Assembly: GCF_030053135.1 (NCBI RefSeq)
Contig: NZ_CP125652.1
Location: forward strand, 620,001 to 684,000
Direction of reading: 5' to 3'
Length of the DNA: 64,000 nt
From: Rhizobium sp. BT04
GTDB taxonomy: Bacteria; Pseudomonadota; Alphaproteobacteria; Rhizobiales; Rhizobiaceae
Positions 48,065 through 55,509 of this stretch are shown here, piece by piece. Within the stretch, counting starts at the first letter, position 1. The number at the start of each line of letters is the position of its first letter. The notes beneath the pieces were generated by a model that worked only from the letters and a program-made list of their open reading frames with translations, was not told the origin of the DNA and did not search any database. The position numbers and the translations under genes were made by a program.

Positions 48065-49272
48065 TGCGGAACTCCCGTTGGGTTAAGTCGGCGGTTAGCC
48101 CAGTAGACGATCGTACTAATGACCCAGCTCAGGATCAGGTACGACGCCATCACGATGATGATGCCCTCAAGACTATGACCCTTCTGGTTGGCGATCGTCC
48201 CGTAGATGTTGAACAGGTCGGGATACCCCACGGCGATGCCGAGAGCGGTGTTCTTCGTCAGGCTGATATACTGATTGCCGAACGATGGCAGGACGACACG
48301 GAAAACCTGGGGGAGCACGATGTCGTTCACCGTGTAGCGGCGGCTCAGACTGAGTGACGCTGCCGCTTCCCATTGCGACTTCGGAAGGGCGTCGATAGCA
48401 CCGCGCACGGTCTCCGCAATAAACGAAGCGCTGTTGACGACGATCGCAACCAGCAGGGCGGCCATCTCGGGACTGATGCTGGTGCCGCCACTTGCCTTGA
48501 ATTTGTTGGCAACAGGGAGGTTCATCGAGACGCCGCCCGTCGCGAAAAGCAGCACGATGCCGACGACAGCGGCGGCGATGCAGGCGCGCCGCATTCCTCG
48601 GATCGGATCGAAAATGGCGCCCAGAATGGCAACACACGTCAGCGTGGCGAGAACGATCGGAAGCATTGAATCGCCGCCGGCCCATGAGAGGGCAGGGACG
48701 TAGATGCCCTGCTGGCTGACGATCAGACCGTAGAAATGCGCGGCAGATGCCATCGGCGGAAAGCGCAGCACCACCGCAAAGTACCAGAACACAAGCTGGA
48801 TCAGCAGCGGCGTGTTGCGCACGAACTCGACGATCCAGAAGCAGAGATTGCGTACGACCCAGTTGGTCGACAGGCGGCCGACGCCCAGCATCGTGCCGAG
48901 AATGGTGCTGAGGATGATCGCCAGAACAGCGACCTTCGCAGTATTGAAGATGCCCGTGACGAAGGCCGATGCAACTGTCATGTCGGGCGAAAATAATGTG
49001 AAACTTGGAAGGAAGCCTTCGCCTGATGTCAGCGTCCAGCCTTCGCTGATATCAAAGCCCGCGGTGTTCGCAAGGAAAGAAAAGCTGAACCGAATGCCCT
49101 TTTCGGCAAGTCCGGACTGGATCGCATATGCCAACAGTCCGAGGAGCGCGACGACGATGGCTATGATCCCGAACTGGATTGCTTCGTGCCGTATGCGGTT
49201 GCGCAAGCGCCGCGACTTCAGGTGATCATGGTCTACCATGCCGTGGACCGCACTCGCTTCATGGATTGTCAT
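48061..49272 (-). CDS. Amino-acid ABC transporter permease (AapQ-like)
   Basis: A 403-residue partner permease resembling AapQ. The core has FVRNTPLLIQLVFWYFAVVL and an EAA loop with KSQWEAAASLSLSRRYTVND. A large periplasmic insertion lies between spans near residues 175-240. The ATG at 49272 follows GGGAG; a TTG 6 nt earlier is in frame. It overlaps the AapM-like gene by 4 nt and follows the binding protein by 54 nt. Confidence 0.93.
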   Translation of the reverse strand: MTIHEASAVHGMVDHDHLKSRRLRNRIRHEAIQFGIIAIVVALLGLLAYAIQSGLAEKGIRFSFSFLANTAGFDISEGWTLTSGEGFLPSFTLFSPDMTVASAFVTGIFNTAKVAVLAIILSTILGTMLGVGRLSTNWVVRNLCFWIVEFVRNTPLLIQLVFWYFAVVLRFPPMASAAHFYGLIVSQQGIYVPALSWAGGDSMLPIVLATLTCVAILGAIFDPIRGMRRACIAAAVVGIVLLFATGGVSMNLPVANKFKASGGTSISPEMAALLVAIVVNSASFIAETVRGAIDALPKSQWEAAASLSLSRRYTVNDIVLPQVFRVVLPSFGNQYISLTKNTALGIAVGYPDLFNIYGTIANQKGHSLEGIIIVMASYLILSWVISTIVYWANRRLNPTGVPQ

Positions 49273-49326
49273 TTTCAACTCCCACTACCGGAGGGTCGAA
49301 GCCTACGCTCCGACCCTCGGCGCGCA

Positions 49327-50358
49327 TCAGTTCCAGAGCGGAGAGTAGATTGCTCCACCCTGCGTCCAGAGCGCGTTGGGCGTGCCCTTGCGATCGAGAT
49401 ACATCTTCGTCTTCGGGCCGAGGTTGCGGTCGTAGATTTCGCCGTAGTTGCCGACTGCCTTTATCGCTTGCGCAACGAAGTCGTCCTTCAGGCCGAAGTC
49501 CTTGCCGTAGCCGCCGCCAATGCCGAGGAACTTCTGGACGAACGGATCTTCGCTCGTGAGCTTCTCCGCCAGGTTGGCCTGCGTGATTTCGGACTCTTCA
49601 GCCTGGAAGAGAGCATATTCGATCCAGCGCAGCGCGTTGCGCCACCTGGAGTCATTAGCAACGACGAAGCCGCCGAATGGCGACTTGTCGAGTGTGTCCG
49701 GGAGGATCAGATAGTCGCTCGGCTTGGGAGCATTTCCGGCCCACGCGGCGAGGGCGGACTTGTCGGTGCTCATCGCGTTGCAACGGCCTGCGTTGAGTGC
49801 GGAAAAGAGCTTTTCGAGGTTTTCGTAGGTGAGAACCTTGGAGTCCTTCCAGCCGCGGGCCTTGAACGCTGCAGTCAGCACGGTTTCGGTCGCCGACCCT
49901 TGCGTGGTGCAGATCGTTGCGCCGTCCAGATCACCGAACGCCTTGATGCCAGCGTCGGCCTTAACCATCAGGCCCGTGCCGTCGTAGAAGTTGATCGGAA
50001 GGAAGTCGATCGCGATGGACGATTCACGGGCAGGCTTGATCGTGGTGTGTGCGAATACGACGTCCACCTGGCCGGTGAGAACCGCGTCGAAGCGGCTCTT
50101 GTCAGTGACGGTGATGAACTTGACCTTCGAAGCATCGCCGAGGACACCGGCGGCGACTGCCTTGCAGAAGTCGACGTCGAGACCTTCCATCTGGCCGGTG
50201 GTCGTATTCAGATAGCCAAATCCCGGAGCGGTGTTGTCAGTGCCGCAGTTGAGCACGCCGCGCTGCTTCACGGTGTCCAGCACGGACGCGGACGCCTGGG
50301 TGGCGGCGAACGCGACCCCAGCAAACACAGTTACGGTCAGGATTTTAAGTAGATTCAT
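49327..50358 (-). CDS. Amino-acid ABC transporter substrate-binding protein (AapJ-like)
   Basis: A 343-residue periplasmic binding protein. The signal peptide is MNLLKILTVTVFAGVAFAAT-QASA. The mature region matches AapJ: SVLDTVKQRGVLNCGTDNTA, GFGYLNTTTGQMEGLDVDFC-KAVAAG, LPINFYDGTGLMVKADAGIK, and a C-terminal WTQGGAIYSPLWN. It is the first gene of the operon aapJ-aapQ-aapM-aapP-like plus dsdA. Because the operon ends in a D-serine enzyme, the ligand is probably D-serine or an alpha-substituted serine rather than general L-amino acids. The 317 nt upstream (50359-50675) carry no gene; they hold the promoter region and one copy of a 10-nt motif shared with the LysR/glyA region. Confidence 0.93.
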   Translation of the reverse strand: MNLLKILTVTVFAGVAFAATQASASVLDTVKQRGVLNCGTDNTAPGFGYLNTTTGQMEGLDVDFCKAVAAGVLGDASKVKFITVTDKSRFDAVLTGQVDVVFAHTTIKPARESSIAIDFLPINFYDGTGLMVKADAGIKAFGDLDGATICTTQGSATETVLTAAFKARGWKDSKVLTYENLEKLFSALNAGRCNAMSTDKSALAAWAGNAPKPSDYLILPDTLDKSPFGGFVVANDSRWRNALRWIEYALFQAEESEITQANLAEKLTSEDPFVQKFLGIGGGYGKDFGLKDDFVAQAIKAVGNYGEIYDRNLGPKTKMYLDRKGTPNALWTQGGAIYSPLWN

Positions 50359-50601
50359 CAAAGTTCCCCTTTCGGATCGCGCGATAGCGATGGTGACGCC
50401 AAGCAATGAGCAGCGGCCTGATCGAAAGTTCGGTTGGACGCAGCGGCGTTGTCGCCATTCTGAACGCGTCGTTCCCACTGTTGGCCAAGGTCTGCGCGAT
50501 CCTCGCTCCCAGTCTCATCATTTGGCTTCAGGACCATAGGAAGAGGGTTAATTCAAATCTACTTAATTCTCCTTGTGAGATACATTAGGGAAACTGTTGG
50601 A

Positions 50602-50611
50602 TTGATGAATC
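50602..50611. promoter_or_regulatory. Shared motif TTGATGAATC upstream of the transporter operon
   Basis: The 10-mer also occurs at 51593-51602 between the LysR and glyA-like genes. Its location in both promoter regions of the island makes it a candidate half-site for the LysR regulator. No extended symmetry is visible here. Confidence 0.35.
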
Positions 50612-50675
50612 TTGGGGCCCGAGATCGGTCAAGTTCTCGAACGAGAAGGGCTCGTCACGCGCCGGATGGCAACGG

Positions 50676-51572
50676 TCAGGAGAGCGGCGGCTTCTCGGTC
50701 ATCCGATCTAGGAAGGCTTGAAGGGCAGGGCTCCGCTTCTCCTCCCTTCGAAAGGCGATGAAGATCCGTCGCCGGATTTCCGGAACTACCCTGCATACCC
50801 AGACGTCCTCAAGATCATAGCTGGCGCGCAGGCCGGGTAGAATGGAGATTCCGCAGTTCTGCCGGATCAAAGCGATGGTCACCTCGAATCCCTTACACCG
50901 CGCAACGATGTTCGGTTTGAATCCTTCCTCCTGGCAGGCCTCCGCGAGCATCTTGGTGTAGGTGTCCGACGCTGTGTCGATCGCCCAGCGTTCGTCGCGG
51001 AGCTCGCGGAGTCCAACCGTCGGCTGCTCGAACAATCTGTGTTCCTTGGAAACCATCACGTTGAACACGTCTTCCATTAGGAAGATTGTCTCGATGTTCG
51101 GGTCCAGCGCCCCCGTGGGCATGTTCAGATCGTCAATGATCGCGACATCCGTCTGCCAGCTCCGGAGAGCCGCAACGCTTTCGGCAGGCTCCATTTCATC
51201 AAACTGCACCGTGAGTTGGGGATGCCGCGCGGCAAGGTCGTACACGACTTTCGGGATGACTGCCGCAGCCACGGAAGGGAAGGCGGCAACACGGAGTTCT
51301 CCCGAGACCACGCTCTTCATCTCGGCGATGTCCGCCTTCGCGGATTCGATCTCGATCAGGATCTTTTCGGCCCGCTGGACGAGCTGCTGCCCCGCCGGAG
51401 TCATCACCACGCCTCGACCGCGACGTTCGATAAGCCGAATACCGACTTCCTCTTCGAGGAGAGCTATCTGTTGGGAGACGGCCGATGGTGATACGTAAAG
51501 GGCTTCCGCCACGGCGGCCATTGTCTTGCGTATCGATAACTCTCGAAGAGCGCGCAAGCGTCCGATATCCAT
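50676..51572 (-). CDS. LysR-family transcriptional regulator of the serine-analogue island
   Basis: A 298-residue LysR protein. The helix-turn-helix spans residues about 18-40 (TMAAVAEALYVSPSAVSQQI), followed by LLEEEVGIRLIERRGRGVVM and the effector domain (LRVAAFPSVAAAVIPKVVYD). GAGGAGG lies 7 nt upstream of the ATG at 51572; the frame runs 47 codons further. It sits between the transporter/dsdA operon, which lies downstream on the same strand, and the divergent glyA-like/folD/purU operon. This placement makes it the obvious regulator of both. Confidence 0.94.
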   Translation of the reverse strand: MDIGRLRALRELSIRKTMAAVAEALYVSPSAVSQQIALLEEEVGIRLIERRGRGVVMTPAGQQLVQRAEKILIEIESAKADIAEMKSVVSGELRVAAFPSVAAAVIPKVVYDLAARHPQLTVQFDEMEPAESVAALRSWQTDVAIIDDLNMPTGALDPNIETIFLMEDVFNVMVSKEHRLFEQPTVGLRELRDERWAIDTASDTYTKMLAEACQEEGFKPNIVARCKGFEVTIALIRQNCGISILPGLRASYDLEDVWVCRVVPEIRRRIFIAFRREEKRSPALQAFLDRMTEKPPLS

Positions 51573-51592
51573 AGCCACCTCCTCACGCGAGT

Positions 51593-51602
51593 TTGATGAA
51601 TC
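51593..51602. promoter_or_regulatory. Shared motif TTGATGAATC between the LysR and glyA-like genes
   Basis: TTGATGAATC is followed by ATTA, so TGAT-GA-ATCA is palindromic. It lies about 21 nt upstream of the LysR start and 101 nt upstream of the glyA-like start, where a LysR-type regulator would bind. A second copy lies at 50602-50611. Confidence 0.4.
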
Positions 51603-51702
51603 ATTAGCATCGCTCAACGTATAAGCAAATATTATTAACTTTTTCTGGTGTTTTGATCGACCTAGGTTCTCCTCACGATTTTCGAAGAATTGGAGAACCC
51701 AG

Positions 51703-52980
51703 ATGACCAGCACTGCCAGAGCGCATTTTACCCAGATGGTTCAAGGGGTTGATCCGCTCATTGCCGACGCCCTTGCATCGGAGCGCGCTCGTCAGCAGAA
51801 CCAGATCGAACTCATCGCCTCGGAGAACATTGTCAGCCGGGCGGTACTCGACGCTCTGGGTCACGAGATCACCAATAAGACACTCGAAGGCTATCCGGGC
51901 AACCGATTCCATGGCGGAGGACAGTTCGTCGACATCGCTGAACAGGCTGCGATCGACCGTGCGAAGCAACTCTTCAACTGCGGCTACGCCAACGTTCAGC
52001 CGCACTCGGGCACTCAGGCCAACCTCGCCGTCTTCTTCCTCCTCCTGAAGCCAGGCGAGAAGGTCCTGTCGCTCGATCTGGCGGCCGGCGGTCACCTCTC
52101 GCACGGGATGAAGGCGAACCTTTCGGGTCGCTGGTTCGAGGCGCACAACTATAACGTCAACCCACAGAACGAGGTGATTGATCTCGACGAACTCCAGAAG
52201 GTCGCAGAAGAGGTTCGCCCGAAGCTGCTGATCACTGGCGGTTCCGCGTATCCGCGCGAACTGGACTTCGAGCGCATGTCGACGATTGCGAAGAAGGTCG
52301 GTGCCCACTTCCTGGTTGACATGGCCCATATCGCAGGCCTCGTCGCAGGCGGCGTCCATCCGTCGCCGTTCCCGCACGCCGACATCGTGACGTGCACGAC
52401 GACGAAGACGCTTCGCGGACCCCGCGGTGGTTTGATCCTCACCAACAACGAGGAATGGTACAAGAAGCTGCAGGCAGCCGTTTTCCCGGGCGTTCAAGGG
52501 TCGCTGCACAGCAACGTTCTCGCCGCAAAGGCGATCTGCCTTGGGGAAGCGCTGCGCGACGATTTCAAGGACTATGCACGCCAGGTAGTCGCCAACGCGA
52601 AGGCGCTTGCAAGCACCCTCGCTGACCGGGGCGTACGGATCGTCTCCGGCGGCACCGACACGCATATCGTCCTTCTGGATCTGTCCAGCAAGGGCCTTCT
52701 TGGGAAGCAGGCCGAGACGCTGCTCGCGAGAGCGAACATCACCTCGAACAAGAACCCAATCCCTGGCGACAGCCCACGTCCGCCCGAATGGGTCGGCATG
52801 CGCCTTGGTTCGGCGGCAGGGACGACGCGTGGTCTGAAGGAAGAGGAATTCCGCATCCTCGGCAACGTCATCGCTGACCTCATCGACGCCGAGACGCAGG
52901 GCAGGGCGGAGGACGCTGTTGAAGGCGCGAAGGCCAAGATCGCAGAATTGACGAGCAAGTTCCCGGTCTACGGGCACTGA
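51703..52980 (+). CDS. Serine-hydroxymethyltransferase-family enzyme, candidate 2-methylserine hydroxymethyltransferase
   Basis: A 425-residue PLP enzyme of the GlyA fold. Lys235 (TTTKTLRGPRGG) is the PLP lysine, with conserved VDMAHIAGLVAGG, YANVQPHSGTQANLAVF, GYPGNRF and the substrate-carboxylate Arg in MRLGSAAGTTRG. Several near-invariant GlyA residues differ: the NKYAEGYPGKRYYGG pattern reads NKTLEGYPGNRFHGG (Tyr to Thr60, Tyr-Tyr to Phe69-His70), and the His before the PLP lysine is Thr234. These changes lie at the active site and argue for a different substrate. With folD, purU, dsdA and a dadA fragment nearby, 2-methylserine or 2-hydroxymethylserine hydroxymethyltransferase (EC 2.1.2.7 type: alpha-methylserine + THF to D-alanine + methylene-THF) fits well. 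Ordinary SHMT remains possible. Confidence 0.9.
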   Translation: MTSTARAHFTQMVQGVDPLIADALASERARQQNQIELIASENIVSRAVLDALGHEITNKTLEGYPGNRFHGGGQFVDIAEQAAIDRAKQLFNCGYANVQPHSGTQANLAVFFLLLKPGEKVLSLDLAAGGHLSHGMKANLSGRWFEAHNYNVNPQNEVIDLDELQKVAEEVRPKLLITGGSAYPRELDFERMSTIAKKVGAHFLVDMAHIAGLVAGGVHPSPFPHADIVTCTTTKTLRGPRGGLILTNNEEWYKKLQAAVFPGVQGSLHSNVLAAKAICLGEALRDDFKDYARQVVANAKALASTLADRGVRIVSGGTDTHIVLLDLSSKGLLGKQAETLLARANITSNKNPIPGDSPRPPEWVGMRLGSAAGTTRGLKEEEFRILGNVIADLIDAETQGRAEDAVEGAKAKIAELTSKFPVYGH

Positions 52981-53095
52981 CATCTAACTAACGCCGTACG
53001 CAGATCATGCCGCGCGGACGAATCGAACGCGCGGCATTCCTTTCGTAGACGTAGCTTGCTGGCTCGAGCTCGGATCCAATATGGAGACGCATCCC

Positions 53096-54016
53096 ATGGG
53101 AATGGATAGATTCATTCGCGCCGCCGACATCGATGGTAAGCAGTTGGCCACCGAGCTGCTGGAAAGAATCAAAACTGACGTAGAGATCCTGAAGGCAGAG
53201 ACGGGCGTTGTTCCCGGTCTTGCCGTCGTCCTCGTCGGCGATGATCCGGCAAGCGCCGTCTATGTAGCTTCCAAGCATCGGCAGACGATAGCTGCGGGCA
53301 TGAAGTCATTCGAGCATCGACTGCAAGCGGGCACCACGCAGAACGACCTGTTGTCGCTCGTTCACCGCTTGAACGTTGATCAGCAAGTGCATGGAATCCT
53401 TGTTCAGTTGCCGCTTCCATCTCACTTGGATCCGAACGCGGTTATCCAGGCGATCAACCCCGACAAGGACGTAGACGGTTTTCACGTTTCGAATGCCGGA
53501 CGGCTGGCGACGGGCAGCCCCGGGCTCGTTCCCTGCACGCCGCTTGGCTGCATGATGCTCATCAAGAATGCGCTGGGCGAACACCTTTCCGGATCGCACG
53601 CCGTTATCGTCGGAAAGTCGAACATCGTCGGCAAGCCTATGGCGCAGATGCTGATGAATGCGCACTGCACTGTGACGGTGGTCCATTCGCAGACGAGGAA
53701 CACCGCCGACCTTTGCCGAACCGCCGACATCCTCGTCGTTGCCGCGGGTCGTCCTGGCCTTGTCCGCGGCGATTGGATCAAGCCCGGCGCTGTCGTCATC
53801 GACGTCGGCATCAACCGGATACAGGAAGACGGAAAGACGAAGTTCGTCGGCGACGTCGCCTACGGGGAGGCGGGTCATGCCCGCGCCATCACGCCGGTTC
53901 CCGGCGGGGTCGGTCCGATGACGATCGCCTGCCTGCTTTCGAACACGCTGACCGCCTTCCGCCGGCATCAACCCTGGCCGTTGCTGCCTGGAAACGAACA
54001 AGGATTTCTGAGATGA
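53096..54016 (+). CDS. folD: Methylene-THF dehydrogenase / methenyl-THF cyclohydrolase (FolD)
   Basis: A 306-residue bifunctional enzyme that oxidises 5,10-methylene-THF to 10-formyl-THF with NADP. The catalytic Tyr and Lys are in [10 protein letters not shown], the Gln in [12 protein letters not shown], the Asp in [10 protein letters not shown], and the dinucleotide loop in [16 protein letters not shown]. The ATG at 53096 has GGAG 9 nt upstream; ATGs at 53081 and 53102 are alternatives. It follows the glyA-like gene by 115 nt and overlaps purU by 4 nt. In this island it would process the methylene-THF made by the glyA-like enzyme; the C-terminal tail ([12 protein letters not shown]) is slightly longer than usual. 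Confidence 0.96.
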   Translation: MGMDRFIRAADIDGKQLATELLERIKTDVEILKAETGVVPGLAVVLVGDDPASAVYVASKHRQTIAAGMKSFEHRLQAGTTQNDLLSLVHRLNVDQQVHGILVQLPLPSHLDPNAVIQAINPDKDVDGFHVSNAGRLATGSPGLVPCTPLGCMMLIKNALGEHLSGSHAVIVGKSNIVGKPMAQMLMNAHCTVTVVHSQTRNTADLCRTADILVVAAGRPGLVRGDWIKPGAVVIDVGINRIQEDGKTKFVGDVAYGEAGHARAITPVPGGVGPMTIACLLSNTLTAFRRHQPWPLLPGNEQGFLR

Positions 54017-54909
54017 CAACCACGACGCCCCGTTACGCTCTCCGCGTCGCCTGCCTATCGATCCGTGGGGTTACGGCTGCGATCACGACCTATCTGTCGC
54101 AGAACGGCTGCAACATCTCTGACAGCGCCCAGTTCGACGACGCCGACACGGGACGCTACTTCATGCGCATCAGCTTCCAGCCGGACGAGGGGCACACACT
54201 CGAACAGCTCCGCCAAGGGTTCAAGCCGATCGCCGACAAGTTCGAGGCCAATGCCGAATTCTTCGACGAGACAGAAAAGAAGAAGGTCATCCTGATGGTG
54301 AGCCGCTTCGGCCACTGCTTGAACGATCTCCTCTATCGGTGGCGGATCGGGGCGCTCCCGATCGACATCGTCGGCGTGATATCGAACCACATGGACTACC
54401 AGCGGATTGTCGTGAACCATGACATCCCGTTCCATTGCATCAAGGTCACGAAGGAGAATAAGCCGGAAGCCGAGGCGAAGCAGATGCAGATCGTCGACGA
54501 GTCGGGGGCAGAACTCATCGTTCTCGCCCGCTACATGCAGGTACTCTCCGACGAGATGTGCCGCAAGATGTCGGGCCGGATCATCAATATCCACCACTCC
54601 TTCCTGCCGAGTTTCAAGGGTGCGAATCCATACAAACAGGCGTTCGAGCGCGGCGTGAAGCTAATCGGCGCGACCTCGCACTACGTCACCGCGGATCTGG
54701 ACGAAGGTCCCATCATCGAGCAGGACATCGTACGGGTCACCCATACGCAGAGCGGCGAGGACTATGTGAGCCTTGGCCGCGATGTCGAAAGCCAGGTGCT
54801 CGCCCGCGCGATCCACGCTCACATCCATGGGCGCGTGTTCATCAACGGCAACAAGACGGTGGTGTTTCCAGCGTCTCCCGGTTCCTACGCGTCTGAGCGC
54901 ATGGGCTGA
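54013..54909 (+). CDS. purU: Formyltetrahydrofolate deformylase (PurU)
   Basis: A 298-residue enzyme that hydrolyses 10-formyl-THF to formate and THF. An N-terminal ACT domain (about residues 1-85) precedes the formyltransferase-fold domain with [19 protein letters not shown], the catalytic [17 protein letters not shown] and [20 protein letters not shown]. The start is fixed by its ATGA overlap with folD; the frame is open 300 nt upstream, inside folD. Translational coupling of FolD and PurU means that the cell recovers free THF and releases formate, which is what a pathway disposing of excess one-carbon units needs. Confidence 0.96.
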   Translation: MTTTTPRYALRVACLSIRGVTAAITTYLSQNGCNISDSAQFDDADTGRYFMRISFQPDEGHTLEQLRQGFKPIADKFEANAEFFDETEKKKVILMVSRFGHCLNDLLYRWRIGALPIDIVGVISNHMDYQRIVVNHDIPFHCIKVTKENKPEAEAKQMQIVDESGAELIVLARYMQVLSDEMCRKMSGRIINIHHSFLPSFKGANPYKQAFERGVKLIGATSHYVTADLDEGPIIEQDIVRVTHTQSGEDYVSLGRDVESQVLARAIHAHIHGRVFINGNKTVVFPASPGSYASERMG

Positions 54910-54946
54910 TCGCGGGCGACCGCAACCAAGGCTTCGAGAGGGACCA

Positions 54947-55050
54947 ATGAGGGTCGCGGTTCTGGGTGACGGCATCATCGGCGTGACATCTGCCTACGAG
55001 TTCGCAACGGCGGCGCACGAAGTCGTTGTCATCGATCGGCGGCCCGGCTC
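54947..55050 (+). pseudogene. dadA: dadA (D-amino-acid dehydrogenase), N-terminal fragment
   Basis: Behind a good ribosome-binding site (GAGAGGGACCA) the frame starts [20 protein letters not shown] and continues [14 protein letters not shown], the FAD-binding Rossmann motif (GxGxxG) and first beta-alpha-beta unit of DadA. After 34 residues the homology stops, at the junction with an IS remnant. The rest of the gene (about 380 residues) is missing from this place. It lies 37 nt after purU in the same direction, so it was probably the last gene of the glyA-like/folD/purU operon. DadA oxidises D-alanine and other D-amino acids to 2-oxo acids. Confidence 0.8.
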
Positions 55051-55386
55051 CAAGAGCGAGCAGGGATCTCCACGATCCTCAAACCAGCGATGTTCGGAGC
55101 CGTCGATCTCCACCAGCTCGCCATAGGCTTCGCGCCGCAAGCGCGGCTGATGAATCGTCCGGCGGTACTTGCGCGACAGCCACAGTCCGGCATCAACCAT
55201 CCAGCCGAGCAACGTCTCGCGCGACACCAGCGTCATGCGACCGGCGATTACCCTCGACAAAACCTCGATCCGCTGCAGATCACGTTCGCTCATCGCTATC
55301 AGTCCCATCCGCAATCTCCCACGTCATCAAAACGTGAGGAGAGTGACATTCCAACTTTGCAGGATCAGGACACTTCAACTTTGCGG
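55051..55386 (-). mobile_element. Remnant of an ISNCY-type insertion sequence
   Basis: On the reverse strand the N-terminal part of a transposase, MSERDLQRIEVLSRVIAGRM-TLVS, is joined directly to a later part (RETLLGWMVDAGLWLSRKYR and [20 protein letters not shown]). About 60-70 residues are deleted internally, and everything after CSLL is missing. Upstream of the transposase start are two copies of CAACTTTGC in similar contexts (55352-55360 and 55376-55384), as at the ends of such elements. The element is inactive. Its inner edge cuts dadA. Confidence 0.75.
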
Positions 55387-55509
55387 CTACATACAAAAAT
55401 CGCATAAGACAGATTATGGAACATGAGAATGCTATTTGATGACAATGGCATACCTTCGTCTTTTACATCGTCCCGCCTGGACGTGCCCTTATAGAGTGGC
55501 TCGACGCTG

